The notes under the pieces were generated by a model. That model was not told where the DNA came from. It worked only from the letters and a program-made list of their open reading frames with translations, and made no database searches. Both the position numbers and the translations under genes were made by a program. This document shows, piece after piece, positions 1 to 6,059 of a stretch of DNA of 7,476 bases. Source of the DNA: Massilia sp. UBA2709 (GTDB taxonomy: Bacteria; Pseudomonadota; Gammaproteobacteria; Burkholderiales; Burkholderiaceae_D); NCBI GenBank assembly GCA_002354135.1, contig DEKZ01000200.1, positions 1 to 7,476 of the forward strand, in the 5' to 3' direction. Position 1 is the first letter of the stretch. Each line of letters starts with the position of its first letter.

Positions 1-641
1 AGCTGGGCACCCAGCGCCTTGCCGGCCTCGTGCAGGCCGAGGACGGCGGCGTCGTGGGCCGACAGCCGGTGGCGGAACTGGGCCGCCTCGGCGTCCGCGC
101 CCTCCCGGTACAGGTCGAGGCTGTCGAGGCGCAGCTGGTGCCGGTTCACCCGGTCCTGCTGCTCGATCTGGGCCGAGACGTGGTCCTTCAGCTCCTCCAG
201 GAAGTAGATCGCCGCGTCGCGCTGGTTCTCCTCGAGCACGCCGGAATCCTTGGCCAGGTGGGCGATCTTGTTCACCAGGACCTGATGGAAATCGCGCAGG
301 AAGCCATTCTTGCGGTGGCCGAGCTGCATGGAAATCTGCAGCACGGTCTGGGTCGTCACCAGGCTGGCGGCCAGGTCGCTGGTCATCTGCGCCAGCTCCT
401 TGTCGTTGCCGCCGCTGAAGGTCCCCCACAGCATCTTCATCGTGCCCTTGCTGCCGATCGCGGCGGCCGAGGTCTTGACCGCCTGGCTCTGGGACAGGGC
501 CTTGGCCAGGTTCTGGAACTGTTCTTCGAATTCGCGGTGGAAGGCCTGGAAATCGTCGCGTTGCGCGAGGGCGGTGCCGCCCGCGTAGGGCGTGGGCGCG
601 GCGGCAGCCCGCGCCGCCTCCATGCTGGTGGTGCTGTTCAT
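1..641 (-). CDS. Helical, coiled-coil-like protein of unknown function (partial, C-terminus beyond window)
   Basis: The frame is open from an ATG at 641-639 to the left edge (213 codons visible, no stop). The start overlaps the stop of the upstream gene as ATGA (641-638), a typical sign of translational coupling, so the two products are probably made together. The protein begins MNSTTSMEAARA and is rich in Ala, Gln, Glu, Leu and Lys. It has long stretches with heptad-like hydrophobic spacing, for example FHREFEEQFQNLAKALSQSQ near residues 34-53 and a helix around residues 145-185 containing YFLEELKDHVSAQIEQQDRV. I see no signal peptide, membrane segment or catalytic motif. I do not recognise the family. 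The coupled neighbour carries a GIY-YIG nuclease domain and a hydrophobic helical region, so this could be a structural partner, an adaptor or an immunity-like protein; none of these is shown by the sequence. The coding call is strong because of the overlap and codon usage; the function is unknown. Confidence 0.8.
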   Translation of the reverse strand, partial: MNSTTSMEAARAAAAPTPYAGGTALAQRDDFQAFHREFEEQFQNLAKALSQSQAVKTSAAAIGSKGTMKMLWGTFSGGNDKELAQMTSDLAASLVTTQTVLQISMQLGHRKNGFLRDFHQVLVNKIAHLAKDSGVLEENQRDAAIYFLEELKDHVSAQIEQQDRVNRHQLRLDSLDLYREGADAEAAQFRHRLSAHDAAVLGLHEAGKALGAQ

Positions 642-2074
642 TGTATTTTCTTTGCGAGTTGACGGATATCGAGGCGCCGGACCGGCGTATGCTCGGCCAG
701 GACGGCGATGTGGGTGCGGGTCTCGGCCTCGAGCGCCAGCGTCGAGGCGGCGTACTGGCCCAAGGCGTTGACCATGTCGAATTCCTGCTCCTTCACCGTC
801 ATCAGCTGCAGGCAGGCGTCGCGCTGGGCGTCGAGCGCCGCGCCGTAGCTCGAGCGGGAATCCATCAGGTAGGCGATGATCTTCGGGACCACCTGCTGCA
901 GGTAGTGACTGGACAGGCCGAAGCCGACCGCCGAGATGCCCGCCGCCAGGTAAGGCGCGGCCGGGCCCACCAGCGGCAGCAGCTGGCTCTCGACGATCGG
1001 GTCGATGGCGTCCCAGACCACCAGGGTGCCGCTGACGATGACGGTTTCGCTGATCTTGCGGATCAGCTCTTCCCGGCTCATGCTCTGCGCGCCCTGGTAC
1101 AGGTCCCAGGCCGCGTTCCCCAGGTCGAAGATGTTGCGCGCCATCTGGTAGATCTGGCCGATCGTCTTCGACAGCGCGTTCACGATGAATTCGAACACGC
1201 CCTTGAGAAGCTGCAGCGGGGCCTCGATGATGCGCTTGATGACCTCCCATACCTGCATGCAGAAGCGCTCGACGCGCACCAGGATCTTCGCCTTGCCGCC
1301 CGCCAGGATGTCGACCAGCTCGTCCTTCAGGGCCTTGAGCACGGCGGCGGTGAGCTGTTCCATCACGGCCCAGCCGCTGTTCTTCAGCGCTTCGACGCCC
1401 GCCTGCGCGGCCAGGCCGGCAGTGCTGCCCGAGGCATCCTTCATCTTCTTCGCCTCGATATTGTCGCGCGTGCCCTGTTCGTTCTCGAGTTCCTGGCGGC
1501 TGTTGACGCGCGGTTTCCCGGTCTTGATCAGGTGGGCTTCGACGGCGGCCGCCGTCGCTTCCGAATCCATGACCACGTAGCGCACGGTGCAGCCCTCGGC
1601 GAATTCGGGCGCCAGCTTGTAGGGCTTGTTGGCGCGCTCGCCCTGGCGGTGTTCGTTCAGGTGGCCGGCGTGCCAGCGCTTCTGCAGCTGGCCGCTGTCG
1701 CCGACGTAGACCGCCTAGCCCTGCTTGTCGTAGACGACGTAGACGCCGGGCTTGTTCGGTACGTTCTCCAGGCCCGTGGGCTTGCCGTCCTGGATGCTGA
1801 ATTCGCCGTCGAAGCGCATCGTCTTCAGCGACGAGATCCCGTGGGTCAGGCTCTTTTCGATCATTTCGCGCCAGGCCTGGCCGCGGTTGGCCACCGCCAT
1901 CACGCTGTCGGCGGAGACCGCGTCCAGGGTATCCGAGGCCACGCCGCCCAGGTCGGTGGTCTTGGCGCCCGGACGGGAGTTGCGCTTGTTGCGCAAGCCC
2001 GCGACCAGCTTGCGGTTGGTGTTGTCGATCGCCTTGTCGACGATCAGGTTGGCCAGCGGCGGCAGCCGCTTCAT
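638..2074 (-). pseudogene. GIY-YIG nuclease-domain protein with hydrophobic helical C-terminus, interrupted by in-frame TAG
   Basis: One reading frame runs from about 2074 to 638 and is broken only by a TAG at 1717-1715; read through, it gives 478 residues. Around the stop sits a full GIY-YIG nuclease domain (about residues 108-195): GVYVVYD (GIY half, Tyr112), then the stop as codon 120, then AVYVGDSG (YIG half, Tyr123), Arg133 in the following helix, and E-x2-LI-x4-P-x2-N (Glu179, Asn191), the usual domain end. Both halves are in the same frame, so this is one gene with one nonsense codon. Residues 200-478 are helical, with a hydrophobic Gly/Ala-rich stretch at about 344-393 (VSGTLVVW, LLPLVGPAAPYLAAGISAVG) that could insert in a membrane. 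The ATG at 2074 is favoured because AGGAAG precedes it closely; 2086 (ATG) and 2101 (GTG) are alternatives, and TGA at 2107-2105 closes the frame. If translated separately, the pieces are 1715-2074 and 638-1585 (GTG start). The gene could be a pseudogene, a sequencing error or a readthrough gene. Confidence 0.75.
1715..1717 (-). other. In-frame amber codon inside the GIY-YIG domain
   Basis: Read on the minus strand the context is GAC AAG CAG GGC TAG GCG GTC TAC GTC GGC GAC. The stop falls in the short turn between the two signature strands of the nuclease domain. A single substitution from CAG, AAG, GAG or TGG would produce it. About 359 open codons follow in the same frame, ending in the conserved-looking ATGA overlap with the next gene. 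There is no frameshift or other decay in the frame, which suggests a recent event, an error or suppression. Confidence 0.85.
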
Positions 2075-2132
2075 TTCTTCCTGCATGCTGGGTGGCCGCA
2101 CGTTTCAGGCGGCGAGGATAAACAAGCGTTCC

Positions 2133-2160
2133 ATCATAAGGATTAATTTCCAAAATGCAA
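2133..2160 (-). promoter_or_regulatory. Predicted sigma70 promoter for the GIY-YIG operon
   Basis: On the minus strand TTGCAT (2160-2155) is followed after 16 bp by TATGAT (2138-2133), a 5/6 match to the -10 consensus. Transcription would start near 2126, about 50 nt before the ATG at 2074. An upstream in-frame ATGATG at 2139-2134 that opens a nine-codon ORF lies within this -10 and so would not be on the mRNA. The -35 match is only partial. Confidence 0.4.
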
Positions 2161-2183
2161 GACTTAAAGCGTTGCGCGTTTCG

Positions 2184-2199
2184 TACATGTAGCAATTGC
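2184..2199. promoter_or_regulatory. Two adjacent 8-bp palindromes in the divergent intergenic region
   Basis: TACATGTA (2184-2191) and GCAATTGC (2192-2199) are each perfectly self-complementary and lie back to back. They sit inside a looser dyad with TCGT at 2181 and ACGA at 2204. The site is between the promoter of the minus-strand GIY-YIG operon and the plus-strand SRPBCC gene, where a regulator could control both. No protein is identified as the binder. Confidence 0.3.
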
Positions 2200-2282
2200 T
2201 TACACGAATTGCGAGATAGCGAACAGAACCATTCTCCGGATCCGCGCACACTCGGATGAAACCTACCGCCTGGAGCCTGACG

Positions 2283-2729
2283 ATGACTAAGCGATTCACA
2301 TTTGCGACCACCGTTCCCGCCTCGGTCGACGAGGCCTGGTCGTGGTCGACTTCCATCCGGGGCATCAAGTCGGAAATGTGGCCGATCCTGAAGATGACCT
2401 TCCCGAAAGACCTGACCCACATCGGCAAGGAAACGACTTTGCAGAAGCCGATCTGCCGTTGCCAGTTCCTGCTGCTGGGCCTGTTTCCGATCGACATGTC
2501 CAAGCTGACCTTCGTCGAGCTGGAGCCGGGCCGGCGCTTCGTCGAGCAGTCGCCGCTGCTGTCGATGCGGCTGTGGCGCCACGAGCGCATCGTCACGCCC
2601 TCGCCGAACGGCACCGTGGTGACCGACAACGTCGAGTTCACTCCGCGCTTTGCCGAGCCGGTCGTCGGCTGGTTCGTGAAGCGCTTCTTCGAACACCGCC
2701 ACGCGGTGCTGTCGCGCTCGCTGCGCTGA
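2283..2729 (+). CDS. SRPBCC (START-like) superfamily protein
   Basis: The product is 148 aa, a usual length for a single-domain SRPBCC protein. These fold as a helix-grip beta-barrel around a hydrophobic ligand pocket; roles range from lipid or aromatic-ligand binding to polyketide cyclisation. The sequence shows the expected first strand and helix (FTFATTVPASVDEAWSW, residues 5-21), alternating beta-strand segments (KLTFVELEPGRRFVE; RHERIVTPSPNGTVVTDNVE) and a long C-terminal helix ending WFVKRFFEHRHAVLSRSLR. There is no signal peptide or membrane segment, so it is probably cytoplasmic. The ATG at 2283 is chosen because GGAG at 2272-2275 lies 7 nt upstream; the in-frame ATG at 2256 would add nine residues without a good ribosome site. 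It is divergent from the GIY-YIG operon and followed by a hairpin at 2746-2765. Ligand and pathway cannot be told from the sequence. Confidence 0.8.
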   Translation: MTKRFTFATTVPASVDEAWSWSTSIRGIKSEMWPILKMTFPKDLTHIGKETTLQKPICRCQFLLLGLFPIDMSKLTFVELEPGRRFVEQSPLLSMRLWRHERIVTPSPNGTVVTDNVEFTPRFAEPVVGWFVKRFFEHRHAVLSRSLR

Positions 2730-2745
2730 GCCGAGCAAGCTGGGC

Positions 2746-2765
2746 CGGCCTGCTCCGCCAGGCCG
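2746..2765 (+). terminator. Possible transcript-end hairpin after the SRPBCC gene
   Basis: CGGCCTG (2746-2752) and CAGGCCG (2759-2765) form a perfect 7-bp GC-rich stem with a 6-nt loop, 16 nt after the stop codon. The following sequence is pyrimidine-rich (GCTTCCATTCCCC) but lacks a real T run, so intrinsic termination is uncertain. Confidence 0.35.
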
Positions 2766-2835
2766 CGTGCTTCCATTCCCCATCCCGCCGACGTCATGCC
2801 GCGCGGGTAATCGCGCACGCGCCGCACGCCGGCAT

Positions 2836-2864
2836 TTGACGCCCCCTTCGATTCGGCATATATT
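2836..2864 (+). promoter_or_regulatory. Predicted sigma70 promoter of the GH16 gene
   Basis: TTGACG (2836-2841, 5/6 to the -35 consensus), a 17-bp spacer and TATATT (2859-2864, 5/6 to the -10). This is the best-looking promoter in the window. Transcription should start near 2871, leaving a leader of about 136 nt before the GTG start at 3007. Confidence 0.65.
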
Positions 2865-2877
2865 TTCGCTCATCGAT

Positions 2878-2891
2878 TGGAAAGGTTTCCA
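2878..2891. promoter_or_regulatory. LacI/GalR-type operator candidate downstream of the GH16 promoter
   Basis: TGGAAA-GG-TTTCCA has perfect 6-bp arms around a 2-bp centre. LacI-family operators commonly have this arm form with a central CG; here the centre is GG. It lies at about +8 to +21 from the predicted start, a position where a bound repressor blocks transcription. Control by an unseen LacI-family sugar repressor is inferred. Confidence 0.45.
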
Positions 2892-2954
2892 TCGCCTTCC
2901 ACCCTGTCCCAGCGCTTCATTCGAGACCAACGCCCAAGTTGGCAAGGCGTGGCA

Positions 2955-2970
2955 CAGCCGCATCCGGCTG
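2955..2970 (+). other. Leader hairpin upstream of the GH16 gene
   Basis: CAGCCG-CATC-CGGCTG is a perfect 6-bp stem with a 4-nt loop in the long predicted leader, ending 25 nt before the Shine-Dalgarno at 2996. It does not cover the ribosome site. It could protect the mRNA or be incidental. Confidence 0.25.
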
Positions 2971-3006
2971 CCCACATTTCTATTGGAGATAACACGAGGA
3001 GTCGAA

Positions 3007-4776
3007 GTGAACCAGCACAACCAGCAATGCCACCCGAAGTGGAAACCTTTCCAGACCATCCTCGCCGGCCTGCTCCTGGGCGCAGCCGCGCAGGCGACGG
3101 CCAGCGTCAGCAACCCGACCATCGGCCAGCTGCTGTGGTCCGAGGAATTCAACGACGCCAGCATCAACGGCAGCGTGTGGTCCGCGGCCGACGGCAACGG
3201 CTGCCAGATCAACCTCTGCGGCTACGGCAACGCCGAGCTGCAGTACTACAGCCCGAACAACGCCAGCATCGTCAACGTGCCCTTCGAATCGGGCACGCGG
3301 GCGCTGGCGATCCAGGCCAGGTCCCAGGCCGTCGGCAGCAACGTCTTCACCTCGGCCCGGCTTGACACGAAGGACAAGGTCCAGGTCCAGTACGGCATGA
3401 TCGAGATCCGCATGAGCACCCCGCCGCTGGGCACCGGTCTGTGGCCGGCGGCATGGATGCTGGGCGTGAGCGCCCAGACCTGGCCGCGGAACGGCGAGAT
3501 CGACATCATGGAAATGGGCCACAAGGCTACGCTGCGTGCGGCCTCGGGCGCGCCCTCGCCCGACCATTTCGTCGGCTCCAACGTGATCACCTGGCAGCAG
3601 GCCGCCTGTGTGCCCGGCAACGAAAGCTGCGCCGCCTCGACCGCCTGGCAGACCAGGAACTGGGTGGTGCCGCAGGCCTCGCTGGCGAACCGTTTCGTGA
3701 CTTACCGCCTCTACTGGACCGAGAGTGAAATGCGCTTCACGATGGTCGACAACGGCGTGGAGCGCAACATGTACGACGCGCCGCTCCCGGTCAACTCGAG
3801 CGCCCTGCAGGCGCCCTTCTACCTGCTGCTGAACATGGCCGTCGGCGGCAACTTCACCGACGCGGCCGCGCCCGGCCAGGTCACCTCGCCGCTGCCGGGC
3901 ACCATGTACGTCGACTATGTGCGCGTGTACCAGCTCGACGGCAAGGGTTCGGTCAAGCTGGGCAACCAGACCGTGCCCGAGGTCGGCAAGTTCGGGGTAT
4001 TCACCGACACCACGGCCGTCAACAGCAAACTCGTGGCCGGGACCAGCTCCGACATCTTCCTGTGGAACGGCGCCTCCACCGGCGCCGGCAACACCGCCCC
4101 GTACGAAGGCGCCAACGTCATCGCCTGGAACTACACCGCGCCCGGCCAGTGGTTCGGCGGCGGCGTGCAGGCGCGCCAGGCGCGCGACCTGACGAACTTC
4201 CGCAACGGGACCATGAAGTTCCGCATCAGGATCCCGGCCAACGTGTCGTTCAACATCGGCGTCGGCGACACCTACACCAACCAGAACTGGGTCAACTTCC
4301 CGGCCAACACCACGGCCTATGGTCTGGTGCGCAATGGCGACTGGGCGAGCGCCACCGTCCCGGTCTCGACCCTGGTCGGACCGAAGGTGGCGCTGCAGTC
4401 CATGCTCGACGTCTTCATGATCTCGAGCGACGCCAATCGCCTACCGGGCGCCAGCTTCCAGTTCGCGATCGACGATATCGTCTGGGATTCGGGCAGCACC
4501 GGCACCCCGCCGCCAGCCACCGGTCCTACCTCGGTGACCCAGACTTCCGCGACGACGCTGCAGTTCAACACCACCACCGGCAGCTGGGCCGACGTGCACT
4601 ACACGGTCAACAACGGCGCCCAGCAGAACGTGCGCATGCGCCTGGACGGCGGGACCAACACCTACATCGCCGGCGGCCTGAAGATCGGCGACGTGGTGCG
4701 CTACAGCTTCACCTACTGGGACACGGCGCGCAACTTCGCCGTGGACACCGCGCAGCAGAGCCATACGATGAAGTGA
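3007..4776 (+). CDS. Secreted GH16 endo-beta-1,3-glucanase (laminarinase-like) with C-terminal CBM56
   Basis: The product (589 aa) should hydrolyse beta-1,3-glucans such as laminarin outside the cell. Start: GTG at 3007 with GAGGAG at 2996-3001, five nt upstream. A Sec signal peptide follows (basic PKWK, then TILAGLLLGAAA; likely cleavage after ATA, residue 32). The GH16 domain spans about 36-309: LWSEEFND, the Trp-rich GLWPAAWMLG, and the catalytic signature EIDIME with Glu164 as nucleophile, Asp166, and Glu169 as acid/base. It ends at YVDYVRVYQ. The insert after EIDIME (about 170-220, with AACVPGNESC) is longer and less typical than in textbook laminarinases. Residues about 318-495 are a second beta-rich domain that looks like a carbohydrate-binding sandwich but that I cannot assign. 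A short Gly/Thr/Pro linker (STGTPPPATGPT) leads to a CBM56-like beta-1,3-glucan-binding module (about 508-589: WADVHYTVNNGAQQNVRM, GDVVRYSFTYWD). The gene is monocistronic, with its own promoter and possible LacI-type operator. GH16 and secretion are firm; exact substrate is inferred. Confidence 0.93.
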   Translation: MNQHNQQCHPKWKPFQTILAGLLLGAAAQATASVSNPTIGQLLWSEEFNDASINGSVWSAADGNGCQINLCGYGNAELQYYSPNNASIVNVPFESGTRALAIQARSQAVGSNVFTSARLDTKDKVQVQYGMIEIRMSTPPLGTGLWPAAWMLGVSAQTWPRNGEIDIMEMGHKATLRAASGAPSPDHFVGSNVITWQQAACVPGNESCAASTAWQTRNWVVPQASLANRFVTYRLYWTESEMRFTMVDNGVERNMYDAPLPVNSSALQAPFYLLLNMAVGGNFTDAAAPGQVTSPLPGTMYVDYVRVYQLDGKGSVKLGNQTVPEVGKFGVFTDTTAVNSKLVAGTSSDIFLWNGASTGAGNTAPYEGANVIAWNYTAPGQWFGGGVQARQARDLTNFRNGTMKFRIRIPANVSFNIGVGDTYTNQNWVNFPANTTAYGLVRNGDWASATVPVSTLVGPKVALQSMLDVFMISSDANRLPGASFQFAIDDIVWDSGSTGTPPPATGPTSVTQTSATTLQFNTTTGSWADVHYTVNNGAQQNVRMRLDGGTNTYIAGGLKIGDVVRYSFTYWDTARNFAVDTAQQSHTMK

Positions 4777-4789
4777 TGGCTGCCGGGCG

Positions 4790-4820
4790 CTCCCGGGCCT
4801 GCGTGAGACGGGGCCGGGAG
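4790..4820 (+). terminator. Possible transcript-end hairpin after the GH16 gene
   Basis: CTCCCGGGCC (4790-4799) can pair with GGCCGGGAG (4812-4820), giving 9 bp with one bulged G and a 12-nt loop, 13 nt after the stop codon. No T run follows, so it is a weak intrinsic-terminator candidate; it may instead stabilise the 3' end or be a by-product of high GC. Confidence 0.3.
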
Positions 4821-4836
4821 GCTTGCCGGGCCGGGC

Positions 4837-4865
4837 TTGCACTCCTGGCCATCCCGCAGTACATT
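4837..4865 (+). promoter_or_regulatory. Predicted sigma70 promoter of the HNH gene
   Basis: TTGCAC (4837-4842), a 17-bp spacer and TACATT (4860-4865). Both hexamers match the consensus at 4 of 6 positions. Transcription would start near 4872, leaving a leader of about 126 nt. It lies just past the GH16 stop and hairpin, so the HNH gene is probably transcribed on its own. Confidence 0.45.
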
Positions 4866-4970
4866 TACACCGCTCAGGTACCGCAAACCCTGACCGCATT
4901 GGGCGGAGCCCATGCACCGCCGAAACGGATGACCGACGGCGCCCGACTGGAGCGACACGCTTTCGCGGGG

Positions 4971-4990
4971 ACTTGCTTGATCAAACAAGT
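4971..4990. promoter_or_regulatory. 20-bp near-perfect dyad next to the HNH start codon
   Basis: The sequence has arms ACTTG/CAAGT around a central TTGATCAA; nine of ten base pairs are symmetric (only C4976 against A4985 fails). It ends 7 bp before the ATG at 4998. It could be an operator for a dimeric repressor, or on the RNA a small hairpin near the ribosome site. CAAACAAG (4982-4989) recurs directly at 5005-5012, inside the gene, 23 bp away. Confidence 0.4.
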
Positions 4991-4997
4991 GGATCCC

Positions 4998-5621
4998 ATG
5001 AAGGCAAACAAGCTCCAGCGCCTGCGTCTCCTCGCCTACCGAAAGCAGCGCGGCCACTGCTTCTACTGCAAGCTCATCATGTGGGAGCCCGGGGACCGCG
5101 ACCCCGGCTTCTTCCGCGGCTTCTCCCCCGGCCCCAGGCCCGGCCAACTCGACTACCTTCGTTCGACGGCGGAACATCTGCTGGCGCGGCAGGACGGCGG
5201 CGGCAATACACAGGACAACATTGTCGCTGCCTGCAATTGGTGCAACCACGCAAGGCACCGCGGACGGCCGCAAGCGGCGCCGGACTGGCGCACTTACCGG
5301 ACCTGGGTCATGAAACAGGTGTCCGCGGGCCGCTGGCATCCCGTCGCGATGAGCCTGAAAGCACTTGCAGCAAATGCCCGCGCCTGCGTTCAGCCGCGCA
5401 GCACCAGCCCGGCCAGCACCAGCATCATCAAGCCCGTAAAGGCTTCCACGCCGCGCCACACCGCCGGCCGTCCCAGCACGCCTGAAAAACGCCGCGCCAG
5501 CAGGCCCAGGCCCGTGAACCACAGCAGCGAGGCCGCCATTGCCCCGGCAGCGAAGGACGACCGGTTCTCCAGCGCCAGGCTGCTGCCCACGGCGCCCAGC
5601 AGCACGACGGTGTCGAGGTAG
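4998..5621 (+). CDS. HNH endonuclease-domain protein with antisense-overlapping C-terminal tail
   Basis: The frame codes 207 aa from ATG 4998. Residues 1-110 form a small HNH (treble-clef) nuclease-like domain: CFYC at 21-24 and CNWC at 79-82 as a paired CxxC zinc site, His60 in AEHLLAR as the likely general base, Asn74 in the GGNTQDN segment, and His84 in CNHARH as the likely metal ligand. The residue before His60 is Glu rather than the more common Asp or His. HNH proteins cut DNA in phage, restriction, homing and repair settings; nothing here says which. There is no strong Shine-Dalgarno (GTGGA at 4989-4993 is closest); an in-frame ATG at 4929 is a weaker start. From codon 131 on, the frame lies antisense to the exporter gene (5390-5621). 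Those 77 residues are Ser/Pro/Arg/Ala-rich and look like a frame shadow, so the original stop may have been lost. The domain call is good; the tail is doubtful. Confidence 0.72.
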   Translation: MKANKLQRLRLLAYRKQRGHCFYCKLIMWEPGDRDPGFFRGFSPGPRPGQLDYLRSTAEHLLARQDGGGNTQDNIVAACNWCNHARHRGRPQAAPDWRTYRTWVMKQVSAGRWHPVAMSLKALAANARACVQPRSTSPASTSIIKPVKASTPRHTAGRPSTPEKRRASRPRPVNHSSEAAIAPAAKDDRFSSARLLPTAPSSTTVSR

Positions 5622-6004
5622 ACGTGGGGATTCAGGAGCGACATCGCCAGCACGGAGGCCAGGGCCTTGCCGGCGCCGCCGTGCTGCCCTTCCCCGGGAA
5701 GCGCGGGCACATCGCCGCCGCGCCAGCTGCTCAGCAGGCAGCGCAGTCCGTACCAGAGCAGGAAGGCCGCGCCGCCCCAGCGGCAGGCCGCCAGCAGGAA
5801 GGGAGAAGACTCGACCAGGGCGCCGAAGCCCGACATGCCCAGTGCGATCAGGCCGACGTCGACGGCCACGCAGGCGGCCACCGTCAGCGCCACGTGGCGC
5901 CCGCGGATACCGGTGCGGATCACGTGCGCATTCTGGGCGCCGATCGGCATGATCAGGCTCGCGCCCAGTCCCAGCCCCTGCATGAATACCTGTTGCGAAA
6001 ACAT
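5390..6004 (-). CDS. argO: LysE/ArgO-family basic amino acid exporter
   Basis: The product (204 aa, normal for the family) is an inner-membrane exporter that removes excess arginine and/or lysine. The family signatures are clear: GASLIMPIGAQNAHVIRTG in the first segment (residues 14-32) and the NPHVYLDTVVLLG motif (125-137) in the fourth. About six hydrophobic segments can be seen (near 7-28, 38-60, 68-92, 113-138, 150-170, 186-203), with a polar loop at 94-112. The ATG at 6004 has GGAG 8 nt upstream (6016-6013). It is divergent from an ArgP-type regulator, the same arrangement as lysE/lysG of Corynebacterium; E. coli argO is controlled by ArgP too. The predicted leader folds so that the ribosome site is paired (see 6007-6045). 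The 3' end overlaps the HNH reading frame on the other strand by 232 nt. The family is firm; arginine versus lysine preference cannot be read from the sequence. Confidence 0.92.
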   Translation of the reverse strand: MFSQQVFMQGLGLGASLIMPIGAQNAHVIRTGIRGRHVALTVAACVAVDVGLIALGMSGFGALVESSPFLLAACRWGGAAFLLWYGLRCLLSSWRGGDVPALPGEGQHGGAGKALASVLAMSLLNPHVYLDTVVLLGAVGSSLALENRSSFAAGAMAASLLWFTGLGLLARRFSGVLGRPAVWRGVEAFTGLMMLVLAGLVLRG

Positions 6005-6006
6005 CT

Positions 6007-6045
6007 GTCCAACTCCGCTTGTTTGCTCGAGGCGGGAGTATGGAC
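6007..6045 (-). promoter_or_regulatory. argO leader hairpin that pairs the Shine-Dalgarno
   Basis: In the minus-strand transcript GUCCAUACUCCCGC (6045-6032) can pair with GCGGAGUUGGAC (6018-6007): 12 pairs with two single-nucleotide bulges and a 13-nt loop. The GGAG ribosome site (6016-6013) is inside the 3' arm, and the AUG begins two nt beyond it. Such a fold would lower translation unless opened by a ligand, protein, RNA or ribosome. It is far too short for the known lysine riboswitch. Confidence 0.45.
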
Positions 6046-6059
6046 GCCGGAACCTCTCT

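Noticed and set aside
2107..2139. Nine-codon minus-strand ORF (MERLFILAA) just upstream of and in frame with the GIY-YIG gene, ending in TGA
   Set aside because: Its start overlaps the predicted -10, so it would not be on the transcript, and it has no well-spaced ribosome site. A second nonsense codon in a longer original gene cannot be fully excluded.
641..2146. Long plus-strand open frame (501 codons) opposite the GIY-YIG gene
   Set aside because: It is Arg/His/Asp/Gly-rich frame noise typical of the antisense of high-GC genes. The minus strand carries recognisable GIY-YIG motifs and the ATGA overlap.
4062..4997. Plus-strand frame inside the GH16 gene that joins the HNH frame
   Set aside because: This part is an alternate frame of the GH16 gene with Arg/His/Gln-rich noise; only the part from ATG 4998 shows a domain.
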